A stretch of DNA of 64,000 nt. Origin: Alternaria dauci. Its lineage: Eukaryota; Ascomycota; Dothideomycetes; Pleosporales; Pleosporaceae. The stretch is taken from assembly GCF_042100115.1 (NCBI RefSeq), contig NC_091277.1, positions 2,046,001 through 2,110,000 on the forward strand, read 5' to 3'. The notes beneath the pieces are model-generated. The model made no database searches and was not told the origin of the DNA. It saw nothing but the letters and a program-made list of their open reading frames with translations. How positions within the stretch are numbered: position 1 is the first letter of the stretch; each line of letters opens with the position of its first letter. Positions 22,050 to 33,882 of the stretch are shown piece by piece. A program made the position numbers and the translations under genes.

Positions 22050-24553
22050 CTACATAGTTTTCTGTAGATCCGCTGGCTCCTCTGCATACTCGCTTCCATA
22101 TCCTCCGTACCAGTAATCACCAACACCCTTCACTCCTTGAGCAGTGCGATTAGCAGGCGGCTGGGGCCACATATCCAGCATTGCTAGATCGCCAGTCAAA
22201 GAGAAATTGACACTTGTAAGCGGGTGGTTGTCGATCAACAAGGTGTAATCGCCAGGGTAAAGGACCTTGTTACCCATCTCGTCGACCCTGGCAAGGGACG
22301 CGAGAGTAAGATTAAGAGTCGCAATACGGGAAGCGCCACCAGCGATGTTGTGGAGACGCTTGTAAGAGACAAGCGACTTCTTGGGATGAGGCGCAGGACC
22401 GAATTCTCCGGCAATGTAACCAAGAGTGACGTAGTCAGATGGAACATCGCCGTCATTGGAAACTTCAACATCTACGGAAGCAAATGGGCAACGCTCGAGG
22501 AAACCTCCGGTACTGTCGCAGTTTTTTGTAAGCGTAGAGATTGCGTAGCTTTCCTGCATCTGTGTGGTGATGTTGGCAGAGAAGTTGGTGTAGTGCAGAC
22601 CGTGACCGAACTCGTAGACAGCGCTTCCGTTGTACCATTTATATGTGCGGCCAGGGTTTTTTTCACCGGGACGCATGTTCATGTCCATCATGGAGACCTT
22701 GGCAATGTAATTGGAGGGGTATTGAGTCGTAGGTAGACGTCCAGCAGGAGCGGTCTTTCCTGTGACGATGTCGATGATAGCCGAACCTCCATCCTGACCA
22801 GGGTAACCAGCCCAAAGGATGGCGGAGATGTTGGGATTATTCACGAGAGGAGTATTGTCGATCTGACCTCCTCCAGTGACCACAACGATGACTGGCTTTC
22901 CTGTTTCAGCAAGCTCAGTGATCACATCAAGCTGGGCCCCAGTCCATGTAAGGTATGTACGATCCTGGTCTTCTTCTTCAACACTGTTGTCAATACCTCC
23001 GACATACATGAGGATGTCGCTAGTAGAGTATGCGCCATAAAGATTTGACCACCGGTTTGTCGTTGGGTCACCTTGGCCACCGGGATTTCCTCCAGCGTAG
23101 TTGATGGTGACCTTGAGCTGCTCCAGGGCGTATAACGGGGAGTGCAGGTACGTAGCGACACCGGCGTAGTTACCAAGAAGCTGAGAGGTTGCGTTTGCCC
23201 AGTCACCGAAAAGTCCGATTGAAGTGGACGACTCGAGAGAAAGTGGCAGTGTACCGTCGTTCTTCAACAGAACGATACCCTCAGCAGCGGCTCTGCGGGC
23301 AAGCGCCTGCGAAGCGTTCGTAGCGACTGAGTCCCATCCGAGCTGACGGTACGGTTGGTTGTCGGGAGAGTCAAAGTACCCCAAACGCACAAGCGAGGAG
23401 TACTGGCGGACGAGGGCCTGGTCAAGGACAGACTCTTCAAGCAGGCCTTGCTGGAAGGCAGCGGGCAGATGTTCCTGCATGTAAGTACCACAAGTGAGAT
23501 CGGTACCAGCCTTCAATGCGTCGGAAGCAGCACCTCCACGAGTTGAAGACCATTCATGCGGCAGGTAAACGTTCTGAACGGCATCGCAATCGGACGTAAC
23601 CCATTGCTCTTCATTAGTCCAGCCCCAATGTTCACGAAGAATCGTCTGGAGCAGGTAAGGATCGGCGCATGTTGGCACACCATTAACCGCATCTAAAATT
23701 CGTTAGTTGCAAGCACACCTACAACGAGTGATCGACATCAGACTCACTGTAGCTGCACATGAAAGCACCCACGTTGGCTTGAACGCAGGCCTGGAACGGA
23801 GCGAGGTAGTACTCAACGAGATCTTGCTGAGAAATCTGCACATCATTTTGGTAGCGGAGGTTCCCGTTCCAGTCCTCAATATCATAGCCAGCGTAGTGCT
23901 TGCAAGTTGCGACGACACGTTTGTACGGATCAGATGCATCGCCCTGAAGTCCGTGTATCAAAGCCTGGACATAAGAAGACAGATGGTAGGAATCTTCACC
24001 AGGTGTCTCCTGACCACGACCCCAGCGGGGATCACGGAAAGGGTTGATGTTTGGCGTCCAGAAGTCAAGGCCAGTCCTGTTTGCGTTGTTGAACGCACGT
24101 GCCTCGGTTGAGATGACCTTCGCAACCTCAGTGATGAGATCGTCATCAAAGGCCGCACCCATCAAGATGGGCTGAGGGAAAGAAGTTGAATAGCTGTATT
24201 CTCCCTCATCGCTGAAGTTGGTATACGGGCCAGCGGGGCCGTGAAGGCCCTCATTCCACCATTGGTAAGGCGGTATACCGAGACGAGGGACACCTGGAGA
24301 GCCACTGCTTGTAGCATTGATCTTCTCCTCGAGGGTGTAAAGAGCTACGAGAGACTTCGCGCGAGCCAGCGGTGCTGTAAAAAGTTAGTATGAGAAGGTC
24401 AATGTAGCAGCAGAAGATGAACGCACGGGCTGAAGTATCGCAAATGGTTTCATTGCTCAATCTTCCACTGTGGCAGTCGGGAAAAACGAATTGAGCATAA
24501 GCTCCTGTCGTAGCGACGAGCAGAACTGGTAGCAAACGCGTTGAGGTGAGCAT
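22050..24553 (-). CDS. Secreted GH3 beta-xylosidase (xylan 1,4-beta-xylosidase)
   Basis: Three exons, 24427-24553, 23748-24374 and 22050-23692, with introns of 52 and 55 bp, encode 798 residues, the usual length for fungal GH3 xylosidases. A signal peptide (MLTSTRLLPVLLVATTGAYA) leads the protein. The N-terminal GH3 barrel contains WWNEGLHGPAGPYTNF, FWTPNINPFRDPRWGRGQET and the nucleophile Asp in QWVTSDCDAVQNVY. The alpha/beta sandwich (AEGIVLLKNDGTLPLS) and a C-terminal FnIII-like domain (YEFGHGLHYTNFS, YPGDYTLLIDNHP) follow. Many N-glycosylation sequons are present. The enzyme removes xylose from xylo-oligosaccharides outside the cell during plant cell-wall breakdown; the WWNEGLHG and SDCDAV wording separates the xylosidase branch from beta-glucosidases. 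Confidence 0.94.
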
Positions 24554-25500
24554 GATGCCGGTTTTCTAGTTTGGATGATCCGGATACTTCTCATTCCTCT
24601 CTCTTCACCTCATACCTTATAGCAAACTGAATAGCCGTAGTCGGTGACCCTGCGTCAGCACGCAGTTGGTAAGGACATGAGCCCACGATGTCTTTACGTC
24701 ATGGTTATGATGGCCACGCGGTCAAGTACCGGTCGCCAGTCCACTTATTTCCGACCACCGAGCCACTCTTCTGTCCGAAGCCACTCCCGATGCTTAGCTC
24801 AGAGGCATACAGCAGCCAAGAGTATACCCGAGCCGCATGCGGAGCCCCATGGCACTTGAAAAAATTGTGAGGGGTTCGCGCGGAGTGGGGCTGACTGTTT
24901 TCCGATTCGCAGCGCATTCAGGCTGAATGGAAATCCACGACTGTCAGCAATGCACCCGAGGAGAGGTAGGGACTCCACGGCAACAAGGCTTGTGTGACCT
25001 TGGTCATGACAAGCTCGCATAAGCATCGGCCGAGGTTTCGCAAGGGATATGTCGACGCAGGGTGACGGAATAACAGGATAAAGCGTGGATCGTATTTGCT
25101 CATGGCTCAATAGCAATAATTTTTCCATGCTTCGTCATTATCGCTCGGTGGTTCACAATTAAGACCTGGGATAGAATATTGACAGTACACCTAGCCGCTA
25201 GAAAGCATTGCTAATTCCTGCACGTACCTCAGCCTTACTACATTGCCGGTTTTTTGCAAGTCATTGGTACATCCCCCAGTTTTGGACCGATATTCGGACC
25301 GAGACGACCTGTCTCCCTGCTTGCAGGAGAACCGACTTCTTCGCGCAGCGCCTCTTGCCGTCTGTGTGCTCGAACCTGATGGATGTTTTCGCTGAGAAAA
25401 TCGGTCGTACATTGTATTTCGGAATTTTGAAGAATATGCGTTGCCGGGCTGTCCGCCTGAAATGGCTGTGTGTATGCAAGATCGACAGTATTCAATCCAA
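24554..25500. other. Intergenic, 947 bp; upstream of the xylosidase
   Basis: This contains the xylosidase promoter side and the 3' flank of a P450 gene. No gene is recognised; the 122-codon plus frame at 25208-25576 overlaps the P450 terminus and has no domain signature. Confidence 0.5.
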
Positions 25501-27277
25501 CTACGAAGGCCAATTGGATCTCTTCACTGTCATAGGCATGCCATCGCGTGGTTTGGCTTCAAACACGAACTCCTGAAAGGCGCGGTCGCCGAAAGTCAAG
25601 TCCAGGTCGGACCAGTCTACTCGAGGCGTCTTATTGGGTTTCAGATCTGCGCATGTAAAGTCGAAATCTCGTATCGTTAACAAGAACGTGATTATCAGCT
25701 CATCCATAGCCAGCGGCTGACCGAGGCAGGCACGTGGCCCTCTTTCAAATGGACGCCATGCGTGACGCGGGAAATCTTCTCGTACATATCGATCGGGGTC
25801 AAATTTGAGCGGGTCTAGAGAAAGGTTTTAGTGACCGAACGCGCACCAGACAGGAGGCTTAAAAGATACCACATACCTGGGAATATTGCAGGATCCATGT
25901 GCATAGCCAGTTGGACTGGACAAATCATGATATCTTTGGCCGGCCATTCTCGACCCTGGTATGTAAGGGTATCGATACCCTTACGCGCAGTATTGCCTAT
26001 TGGGAAGAACCTGAGGATCTCCTTTACAACGTGGTTTGTGTACGTGAGCTCGTTGAGTTTATAAGGCTTCGTTTTCAGCATCTCGTAAGTTGCCTCAATA
26101 CCAGGGGTGAAGACGCGGTCGTGCTCTTCTCGCATCTTTCGAACTACTTCAGGGTGAACGCTAAGCATCATGGCTCCAAAGCAGACGGTGTCCGACGTTG
26201 TTCCGCTCCCAGCGATCAAGAGCGTCTTCACTTGCGTTAGAGCATCTTGGAGGAATTGATAGTCGAGCTCCTCCACGTCGTTCGTTCGTTCTGCAATATA
26301 ATCTCGCAAAAGGAGATCCATAATTCCCAAGCCTCGCTTTTCAGAGAGATCGAGCTTATCGCCTGCGAGTTACATGTCAACGGTGTACTCATTTAGGTCT
26401 CAATGCCTTCATCACTTACGTTTCACAACCTCGAATCTCTCTTTGATGAGATCTACCACGATGGCATCTAGCTTATCCCGCTCGGCAAAAACTTTCTTAT
26501 TAACAAAGAAGTTACGGATATAGTTGACAGACTCCCGTGATACCATGTAAGCACGGCACATGTTCTCAAAGTGCTGCAGAGCAGGGCTGCCGTTGGTTTG
26601 TGCGTCTAGAGATCGTCCAAAGGTCGCAGTCGAAATCACATCGAACGTCAAGTGTTGAGTGGGATCTTCCAGTTTAAAGACCTCTCCAGATCTGGCTTTC
26701 TCGTGAAGAATTGACCGATATTTCATCACCTCGTCAGCAACCATTGGTCTCAGGTTGGTAATGTGCGAGATAGCGAAAGCAGGGCTCAGCATCTTGTGGA
26801 GATGCTTCCACTGCGGTCCATCCACTGTGACAATGTTCCCGTTGCCAATCAACGGATCGATGATTTGGCCCTCTGCTTCGTGTTTGGGGTGGTTCCGAAT
26901 GGCTGTCATTTGCAATGCGACATCTGGATCTGTAACAACAATCTGTCCGTACGCGATTGGCCACAGATCAAGGTAGAAAAGACCAGGCATATTGTATTTC
27001 CTGGCGATTGTGACGGCCGCTGCTTGGTAATGCACATCGCTTGGTAGTAACTTGAAAGTCTCGCCTAGCAGTTTGAGATGACCAAAGAAGAAACTGTGTG
27101 GCGGCTTGGGCTACGTATATGTCAGTGTTGCCTCAATAGCTGTCCGCGATGATACTGTCCACGTACAAGGTCCTTGTAGAAGCGCCGCACTTGAATGAGC
27201 CTCATCGTCCCGTACGCGAGGGCCGCGACCACGCCGGAGAAGAGTATTGTCACCCATGGTAGATCGCGCAGAGCCAT
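25501..27277 (-). CDS. Cytochrome P450 monooxygenase (533 aa)
   Basis: Four exons, 27167-27277, 26420-27110, 25877-26362 and 25501-25814, with introns of 56, 57 and 62 bp, total 533 residues. A membrane anchor (WVTILFSGVVAALAYG) is followed by the Pro-rich hinge PKPPHSFFFGH. The I-helix shows LLIAGSGTTSDT, the K-helix ExxR is in KEILRFFP, and the haem-binding loop is WRPFERGPRACLGQP with the Cys thiolate ligand. It is an ER-bound haem monooxygenase needing NADPH-cytochrome P450 reductase. The subfamily and substrate cannot be told from motifs. The neighbours are a lactonase-type metallohydrolase and a carboxylesterase, which together suggest modification of an ester or lactone compound (inference). 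Confidence 0.93.
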
Positions 27278-27864
27278 GATGAAAGCCTAGAGGGTTTGGC
27301 TCATTGACCCTGGGGACTTCAAGGCTATTGAGTTCTTGCGAATGAACAGGCCCCCCGATCTTGGTGCTATGGATGCAAGGGATCAGCACTAAGCGATTAG
27401 CGCATAGTTGGGAGCGCCTCATCGCCTGATAGGGCAGCAGATGCGTGGGCTCCGCCATGGTGTGAAACACTCAAAGTCGATGATAGTGTCGGTGGCGGTC
27501 TCAAATCTTGATCAGAGAAAAAAAAAGACCAGTGTTGTCGACTTGCGTCATGGCTGCTGCCCTCGTCACGTGCAGGTGTCTCTTAGGGCGCGTCTCTACC
27601 GTGGTCGTGGCAGTTTGAGGCAATCACGTCTGCAAGCATCGCACAACAAATCTGAGGTCTGCCTCTACATCATTTTCACATCCATTTACGCCCGAATTGT
27701 TACTATGTCCAAGCTTGAAGGGGCGGTGGCAAGGCAGCACGCTGCCCGCACACCCTATCAGCGATCACATCACGCAAGACGCGTAACCGGCGCGTCGCTG
27801 CGTAGCCTGGTTGTCAGGCATCCAAGCTTCGGACACTAAACCAGCCTCATATCTCCTGCGCTGT
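27278..27864. other. Intergenic, 587 bp; upstream of the P450
   Basis: No coding or RNA gene is recognised. The 143-codon plus frame at 27408-27839 is of shadow-like composition. Confidence 0.5.
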
Positions 27865-29028
27865 CTACGGTATCTCATCATACGGTATCCTCTCCCTGGC
27901 TGCGACGCGCATATTGCTATCCAGCAGCGACATGAGCACCTGATCTGTGCCATCCTTCAACCACGACGCGTCGTGTGCGAGCGCAGTGTGAACACCAAAA
28001 TCGGATTCCAGCCGTTGTATCTTGGCAATAGTGTCCTTCGCAGAAGCAAGATCTGTATGAAGAGACATGCTCACTGCCCCCGGGCCCTGAAACTCCGCAA
28101 TTTCTCGCACGCCGTCCAACAAATCCCTATCCAGTCAGCAAACGCCCGATCATAACAACCATGACGGTCAGCAGACGCCCGGCGTAACCTTGGACAACGT
28201 ACCGAGAATGGCAGCCTAGTTTGCAAGATTAGTGGAGGCCAATAAACACAAAACGACGCCACGTACAGTCGCTACCAAGCAGCACCCACTCGCCGTCTTG
28301 CAGTCTTGCAGCAGCAGCCATGTTGCCCGGCATGTGACCAGGCGCATCGAGGACCCAAAAACTGCCGTCACCAAAATAGTCCAACGCTCTCTCAAACGGC
28401 CCAAAGGGTCCCCATTCACCTTGTAGCTCGTCCCATTTTTCCGTCGAATACTCGGGGTCGAAGAAGCGGCCATCCCATTGCAGGCTTGGATCCTTCATAT
28501 GCCCCGGTTGGCATGCTGCTCTTGTTCCTGGACCGAAGTACGCTTTCGCATTCGGAAAAATGTCGCTAATGGGTCGCGAGTGATCCCAATGAGCGTGACT
28601 GCCTTCTGCTCAGCGAACATGAGCCAGATCCGATCTTGGACTCATACCTGAACAGTACGGTATCGACGTCTTCTGCGGAGACGCCTCTTTCCGATAACTG
28701 CTGGACGATGGTTCTTCTAGGCCCAACGTGATTGACATGCTCTACCATGAATTTGTTGACCCACGGAGTGTAACAACTTCGGTCCTTCAAAGAAAAATGA
28801 ATTAGAAGAAAACTCCGGTTTTCTCTTCGCCCTCGATTCACGTACCTCGTCCAGCCCGAGATCCCAAAGTATGTGCCTTCCCTGGTGCGAGATATAGAAT
28901 GCCCAGTTATACATGCGAAAGGTGCCGCTTTCGCCCGCATGCATCCGACTCAAATCTCCTAAGAAACTGCCGCCATCGAGAAGAGCAAGCTCGACGCAGG
29001 CATCGGTATGAGGTAGGTTAGCCTTCAT
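27865..29028 (-). CDS. Metallo-beta-lactamase fold lactonase (AHL-lactonase-like)
   Basis: Five exons, 28846-29028, 28648-28784, 28267-28598, 28203-28215 and 27865-28126, give 308 residues; the fourth exon is only 13 nt and joins ...GSDC through CHSR to DLLDGVREIAEF in phase. The ATG at 29028 is used, since the frame further up begins with TTG. The zinc motif HAHWDH appears after SAEDVDTVLFS, further ligands are in VLDAPGHMPGN, the bridging Asp in LLGSDC and the last His in HTALAHDASW. This layout is that of the AttM/AiiA family of N-acyl homoserine lactonases, which open lactone rings. A fungal member may act on bacterial signals or on other lactones, such as muconolactone-like or mycotoxin lactones; sequence alone cannot decide. 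Confidence 0.88.
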
Positions 29029-29434
29029 GGCTGACGTCAATTGTGCAAACAGCTGGTCGCGTATAGCATGGAGGTCGATAGTTCCTTTCTTAGCTGTACA
29101 CGTGCTTGCTAATCGCCCAGCTCAAAGTCCGGACTACGATGTCACAAGTCACGGCATGCTCATAGACGCGAGGCCGAATTGCTGGGCTACCCCCGCATTG
29201 CGCAATCTTTCAGTTGCTGATGATTGCCCCACTACTTGAGTGCAGGGACAAGTGCGGGGTAACTTGTTGGGTCATCACTACCCCACGGACCTAACTGCAA
29301 ACGAGCAGTTCCAAGAATACGTATCCTCAGGCCGCTGATCCAACAACACGCTAGAATATAGTAAACACCTTGTCGATGCTTGGACAACCGCCAATCCTCT
29401 GCTTCGCACCATTTCTTCTCACCCAACAACCGAT
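29029..29434. promoter_or_regulatory. 406-bp divergent promoter between lactonase and carboxylesterase
   Basis: Two hydrolase genes start head to head across this segment, which favours co-regulation. It contains near-matches to the CCCCACA motif of the downstream cluster (CCCCACT near 29229 and CCCCACG near 29280). Confidence 0.4.
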
Positions 29435-31262
29435 ATGTCGGCGACTCTCCAACACGGACACCTGGGTGATTTGAAGGGCAAGAGCGTAGATGGAGTAGTG
29501 CAGTTCCTTGGTCTGAAGTATGCTTCGTTGAAGGATCGCTTGGCTGCACCTGAGCTTGTTGACAACTATGGAGCTGGCACTACGGATGCTTCAAAGTTTG
29601 GGTATGTCGGCTATGGAAAACAAAACAATAATGCTGATTGATATAGGCCTCCTCCAGTATCTCCAATCGGTGCCGTCGAACGCGAATTTGGCTTCATTCA
29701 GAAACCATTGCCATTGCCAGATGTTCCCGCGCATTCCGATCTCGAAGGCTTGAATCTCAACATCACTGTGCCGACGAACAAAGATGGCGCTATTGACCCA
29801 AACGCGAAGCTTCCCGTCTATGTCTTCATTCATGGAGGGGGGTTTGCTGTTGGAAGTAGTTGGTACCCACACTATGACCCGGCTCCCATAGTGAGGATGT
29901 CTGTCGAGAAGAAGAAACCCGTCATTGGCATTACTATCAAGTGAGTGTGTTGATACCTTGCAAGAGACCACTATAGATGTTGATATCTATAGCTACCGAT
30001 TGGGCTTCACAGGCTTTGCAACTTCCGAAGAATTGCGCAAAGCAGGTTACAAAGCAAACAACGGCTTCTATGACCAGCGTACAGCTATGCAATGGATCAA
30101 AAAGTTCATAGGCGGTTTTGGAGGCGATCCAGATGAGATCACTGTGTGTGGCGAGAGCGCTGGCGGATGTATGTGGGCGAAGATATCGGTGTAGAAGCTT
30201 GACTAACATGCGCAGTGTCTGCGACAGTCCTATTATGCTCCGAGGAGCCCCTTATGAAGCGCTGCTTGAGCACTGGAGGAGCCATACTACTATTCAAGCC
30301 TATCCCAGAATCCGTGGCAGAGTCATCATATCAACAAGCCATAGAAGCATTTGGCTTGAAAGACAAGTCACCCGAGGATCGTATCAAGGCCCTTTTGAGT
30401 ATACCTTTGGACGACCTATGGCAAAAGGTGCCGCCTACAGCTCCAATGCTACCCTCAATTGATGGCGTCACTATGCCTGGTTCACCCGATTTCGTCACGG
30501 TCTCATCTCAGGAGGATAGTCCAGCCTTCATGATGCCGGGTAGGAGGTGGTGCAAGGCCTTCATGATAGGAGAGTCAAAACTAGATGTAAGTATGGCAAC
30601 TTGGCACTTACGAGTCATGAGTTGATCACATGTAGGCCAGCATCCTCGCATACATGGGTCTCGATGGCCGCAACCCCGGCATCGCACAAAAGTTCATCAA
30701 ATCCTGCAAGGCCACGCTATCCACTCATCCAGATGTAGCTGAACAACTGCTCAAATCATACAACATTACCCCGGAGACCCCCGACGATGAAGGCATTCTT
30801 TCGGTTCTGCGTTTCGCCTCCGAGATCTGCTTTTATGCTCCTGCTCGTGCCTTCGCCAAAGGCTGGCCCAACACCTCCGACTCCAAGTTCTTCCTTTATC
30901 ACTTCAACGAAGGCATACCTTGGGAGGGTCGTTTCCAGGGCGAAGCAGGCCATATTCTCGATGTGTCTTACCTCTTCCAGAACTACAACGACCACCTGGA
31001 CGATGCGCAGCGGAAAGTGGCACGAGAATATGGAGAAGACTTCATCAAATTCGTCAATGGAGAGAATCCTTGGCCGCCTGTGCAGAATGATAAGCTAAGT
31101 GCCAAAGTGTACGGGCCGAGTGCTGATGGCGTCACAAGTAGGTGGGTTCCAGATGGTGATCCAGCGAAGATTGGGAGAGATGACAGGATCTTGAAATTGG
31201 GAGAAATGGCAGGATTTGATGCCATTCAGGATGTGTTCCAGAACTTTCTCCAAGGAAAATAG
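29435..31262 (+). CDS. Type-B carboxylesterase (alpha/beta hydrolase)
   Basis: Five exons, 29435-29601, 29647-29940, 29993-30168, 30216-30586 and 30636-31262, give 544 residues with introns of 45-52 bp. The oxyanion-hole motif VFIHGGGFAVGSSW is near residue 130, the nucleophile elbow is CGESAGGLSAT near 207, and the region FQGEAGHILDVSYLFQNY holds the catalytic His typical of the family. There is no signal peptide, so an intracellular esterase is expected. Substrates of fungal type-B esterases range from acyl esters to xenobiotics. Its head-to-head pairing with the lactonase and closeness to a P450 suggest a joint role in breaking down an ester or lactone compound (inference). Confidence 0.93.
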
Positions 31263-31335
31263 GTGACATGAAATACAATGCAATTTCTGGATGAGTAACG
31301 CGACAGGATCATCTTGAGCTAAATATTACAATACT

Positions 31336-32423
31336 TCAATCAGCAAACACCCAGGATCCATCCTCCTGTTTCTTCGCTTTGTCCTCATACCCCTTCGGCA
31401 ATGTGCCTCCAACATGCAGGTATATGCTACTGCCGTCTCTGTCTATACACCTCTCATCCTTCGCTGCACTTTCCCAAACTTTCAACGCCCTCTCTGCCAT
31501 ACTAGGTCGAATACCAACCTGACTCGCACTCTCAATGCCCAGTCCCAGATCCTTGAGCATCATCTGTGTCTTAAATCCTGGCCTGTACCCACTGTTGCTG
31601 GGCACCCAGTATTCAGTTTGTACGTTGGGTATGGGCATGACATGGTCGCACATCCAAGACTGGCCAGTACTGTTCTTGATTACAGAGTATAGGGCAGCTG
31701 GGTCGAGACCATGGGACACTCCTATCGCGAGGGCTTCGGCGGTTGCGAGGAGAACAGTGCCAGAAAGATAGTTGTTACATATCTTTGCGGTTAGGCCTGC
31801 GCCGAGGGTATCGAGGTAGAAGGATTTCGATTGCGAACCAAGCATGGAGAGCGTCGTTTGTAGTCGGGAATCTGGAGATGTTGAAGAGGTTGGTGTTTGT
31901 GCTGGCGATGGATGGCCTATCAACATTGCTAAAGTACCTGCTTCTGCGGCTGGTACACCGCCAGAGACGGGTGCGTCGATGTATGTCCCCATCCCCGCTT
32001 CTTTCAACTTTTGACCAACTTCTTTTGTTGTCTTCACATCGATCGTGCTGCATTCTAACATGATCCTTTCTTCGTCTTTCTTCGCTGCAATAACCCCGTC
32101 ATCTTCATCTAGAAACACTTTCCTCACATCAGCTCCTCCTGGTACAATCGATATAAGTACTTTTGCGTTTTCTGCTGCCTCGCGTGCTGTTGCGACGATC
32201 TTTATGGGGCCGTACGACGAGAATTGATCATTAAACCGTGTGCAAGCAGAGGCGTTGATGTCATTAATATAGAGGGTTGAAGACTGGTCCATCTTCTTTC
32301 GGACGTTGGCAGCCATCGCATAGCCCATTGCCCCAAGTCCTGACTGTTGTTAGTGAATCGATACCAAGTATGATATGTAGTCTCCTGCTGACCGATAAAC
32401 GCGTAATTGTCTGCCAATGTCAT
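31336..32423 (-). CDS. 3-hydroxyisobutyrate dehydrogenase-like beta-hydroxyacid dehydrogenase
   Basis: Two exons, 32393-32423 and 31336-32339, separated by a 53-bp intron, total 344 residues. The short first exon supplies MTLADNYAFIG, so that the join creates the Rossmann motif FIGLGAMGYAMAANV. The substrate motif DAPVSGGVPAAEAGTLAML and the catalytic Lys region LGAGLTAKICNNYLSGTVLL are clear. A roughly 15-residue Ser/Thr/Pro-rich insertion (PAQTPTSSTSPDS) interrupts the domain after the substrate motif. There is no convincing mitochondrial presequence, unlike the valine-pathway enzyme, so another hydroxyacid may be the substrate. It starts head to head with the NAD(P)-binding protein gene and may belong to the catabolic cluster. 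Confidence 0.88.
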
Positions 32424-32791
32424 ACTGTCAGACGATTATGTTGTATCAAAGATGATAAGGTCAGCTACAAGAGAGCTTCCCTGGTCAAATAAGTTAATTC
32501 GACATGCTCGCCATATTCGTAAGCGCGTCTCGGTCGGAGGAGTCCGGCTTAGCGTGATTCGTTCCTGCATGTAAGTTTACCAATGCCCCACATCCCCCCC
32601 CCCCCCCCTCACTTCCCCAACTTCCTTACCCCAACCCAATATCCTCGGCACTGCTACCCCAGCTTCGTTTTCATCAATGCCTTGCAAGCGGACGAAGATA
32701 TGAAGTAATACTCACGTGTAGTTTGCGATGGGTACTTTACCTAAGGTTTGCAAACCGACGAGCCATCACAAGACTTACGATCAACCATACC
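32424..32791. promoter_or_regulatory. 368-bp divergent promoter with a CCCCACA site and a C15 tract
   Basis: This lies between the starts of the hydroxyacid dehydrogenase (minus) and the NAD(P)-binding protein (plus). A CCCCACA site lies at 32586-32592, directly followed by a homopolymer of 15 C at 32594-32608. The same 7-mer recurs in the promoters of the genes to the right. Confidence 0.5.
32594..32608 (+). repeat. (C)15 homopolymer tract
   Basis: Fifteen consecutive C residues lie within the divergent promoter. The length is likely to vary between isolates or to be miscounted in assembly. Confidence 0.9.
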
Positions 32792-33795
32792 ATGTCACCC
32801 TCATCCCTACGCGTGGCAGTGATCGGCCCTGCAGGCTTCGGCGGATCTTACCTCTGTGTCGAGCTATTGAACCGAGGCCATACCGTCTTTGGTATATCGC
32901 GTAACCCCGAAAAACTGGGAAAGCATCCGCGCTACATACCACGGCCCGTAGACATCGATCAAGCTTCCATAGAAGAGCTAGCAAAACAATTCGAAGGAAT
33001 CGATGTACTGGTGAGCGAATTTGGACCGCACACAGCTGGCGCCGGGGCGTTGTTGTATAGTGAGCCTTGGAATCATCGCGAACATGTACAGACAGTGACT
33101 GACGCACGGTAGTGCCATTCCTGGAATCTGTTCGCAAGATCATCCTAGCGCACAAGATATGTCCATCGTCCTATTTTCTCTTTGTCGGCGGCGCAGGCTC
33201 TCTTCACGTTCCCGGTACCAGCCTTCCGTGCGTCGACCATCCAGACTTTTTCCTCGCCTACCGCCGGGCGATTTCAACTTCGCTCGCGCACATCGCATAC
33301 ATGGAGGAGCGTCTAGGCATCATGGGTACCTCGCTGCGACGTTATCGTGAGGCCAGATTAGCGGAGAGTTCTGGAGCAGCCACGGAAGAAGATAAAGCTG
33401 TGATCGCAGACTATGAGAAGCAGATCCGTGTGAAAGACAATGCATCAGATTTCATCAAAGCGGGACGGACAGCGTATATGTTCTTCGAAGATCGTAAGAC
33501 CTTTGACTGGAGTTTTGTTTCACCATCTGCTTTGTACCGACCAGGGAAGAGAACTGGAAAGTATGAGATTAGCGTTGATGATATGGTGTTGGTGGGTGAG
33601 CAACAGAACGGCAAGAACGTGTTTGAGGGCAGATTGACTGGGATTAGTGTTGCTGACATGGCTATTGCGATTGCGGATGAGATTGAGCAAAGGAAGTTGG
33701 TTTGGAAACATTGGAGTGCCTGGGCAGACATAAGTGAGGATGTGCCGGCGCCGGCGTATGTGGGACTGGATGCTGTGGAGGGAGGCAGTAGATGA
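32792..33795 (+). CDS. NAD(P)-binding (Rossmann, NmrA/epimerase-like) protein
   Basis: Two exons, 32792-33059 and 33113-33795, with a 53-bp intron, encode 316 residues. The ATG at 32792 leads straight into the first strand RVAVIGPAGFGGSYLCVELL, a GxxGxxG-type dinucleotide site, followed by GHTVFGISRNPEKLGKHPRY, where the Arg suggests NADP. The second exon contains YFLFVGGAGSLHVPG and ends with the C-terminal SVADMAIAIADEIEQ typical of NAD(P)-binding domain 10 (PF13460-type) proteins such as YwnB-like oxidoreductases. The catalytic YxxxK is not evident, so it may be an atypical reductase or a sensor. Its neighbours put it at the left end of the catabolic cluster. Confidence 0.85.
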
Positions 33796-33882
33796 AGGCC
33801 TGACGTTGAGAGTCTCGAAGTAGAGGGGATCGTGCAATGAAATCAAAATGGTCTCTTATTGGTATCTTTTTCTTCTTCTCAC

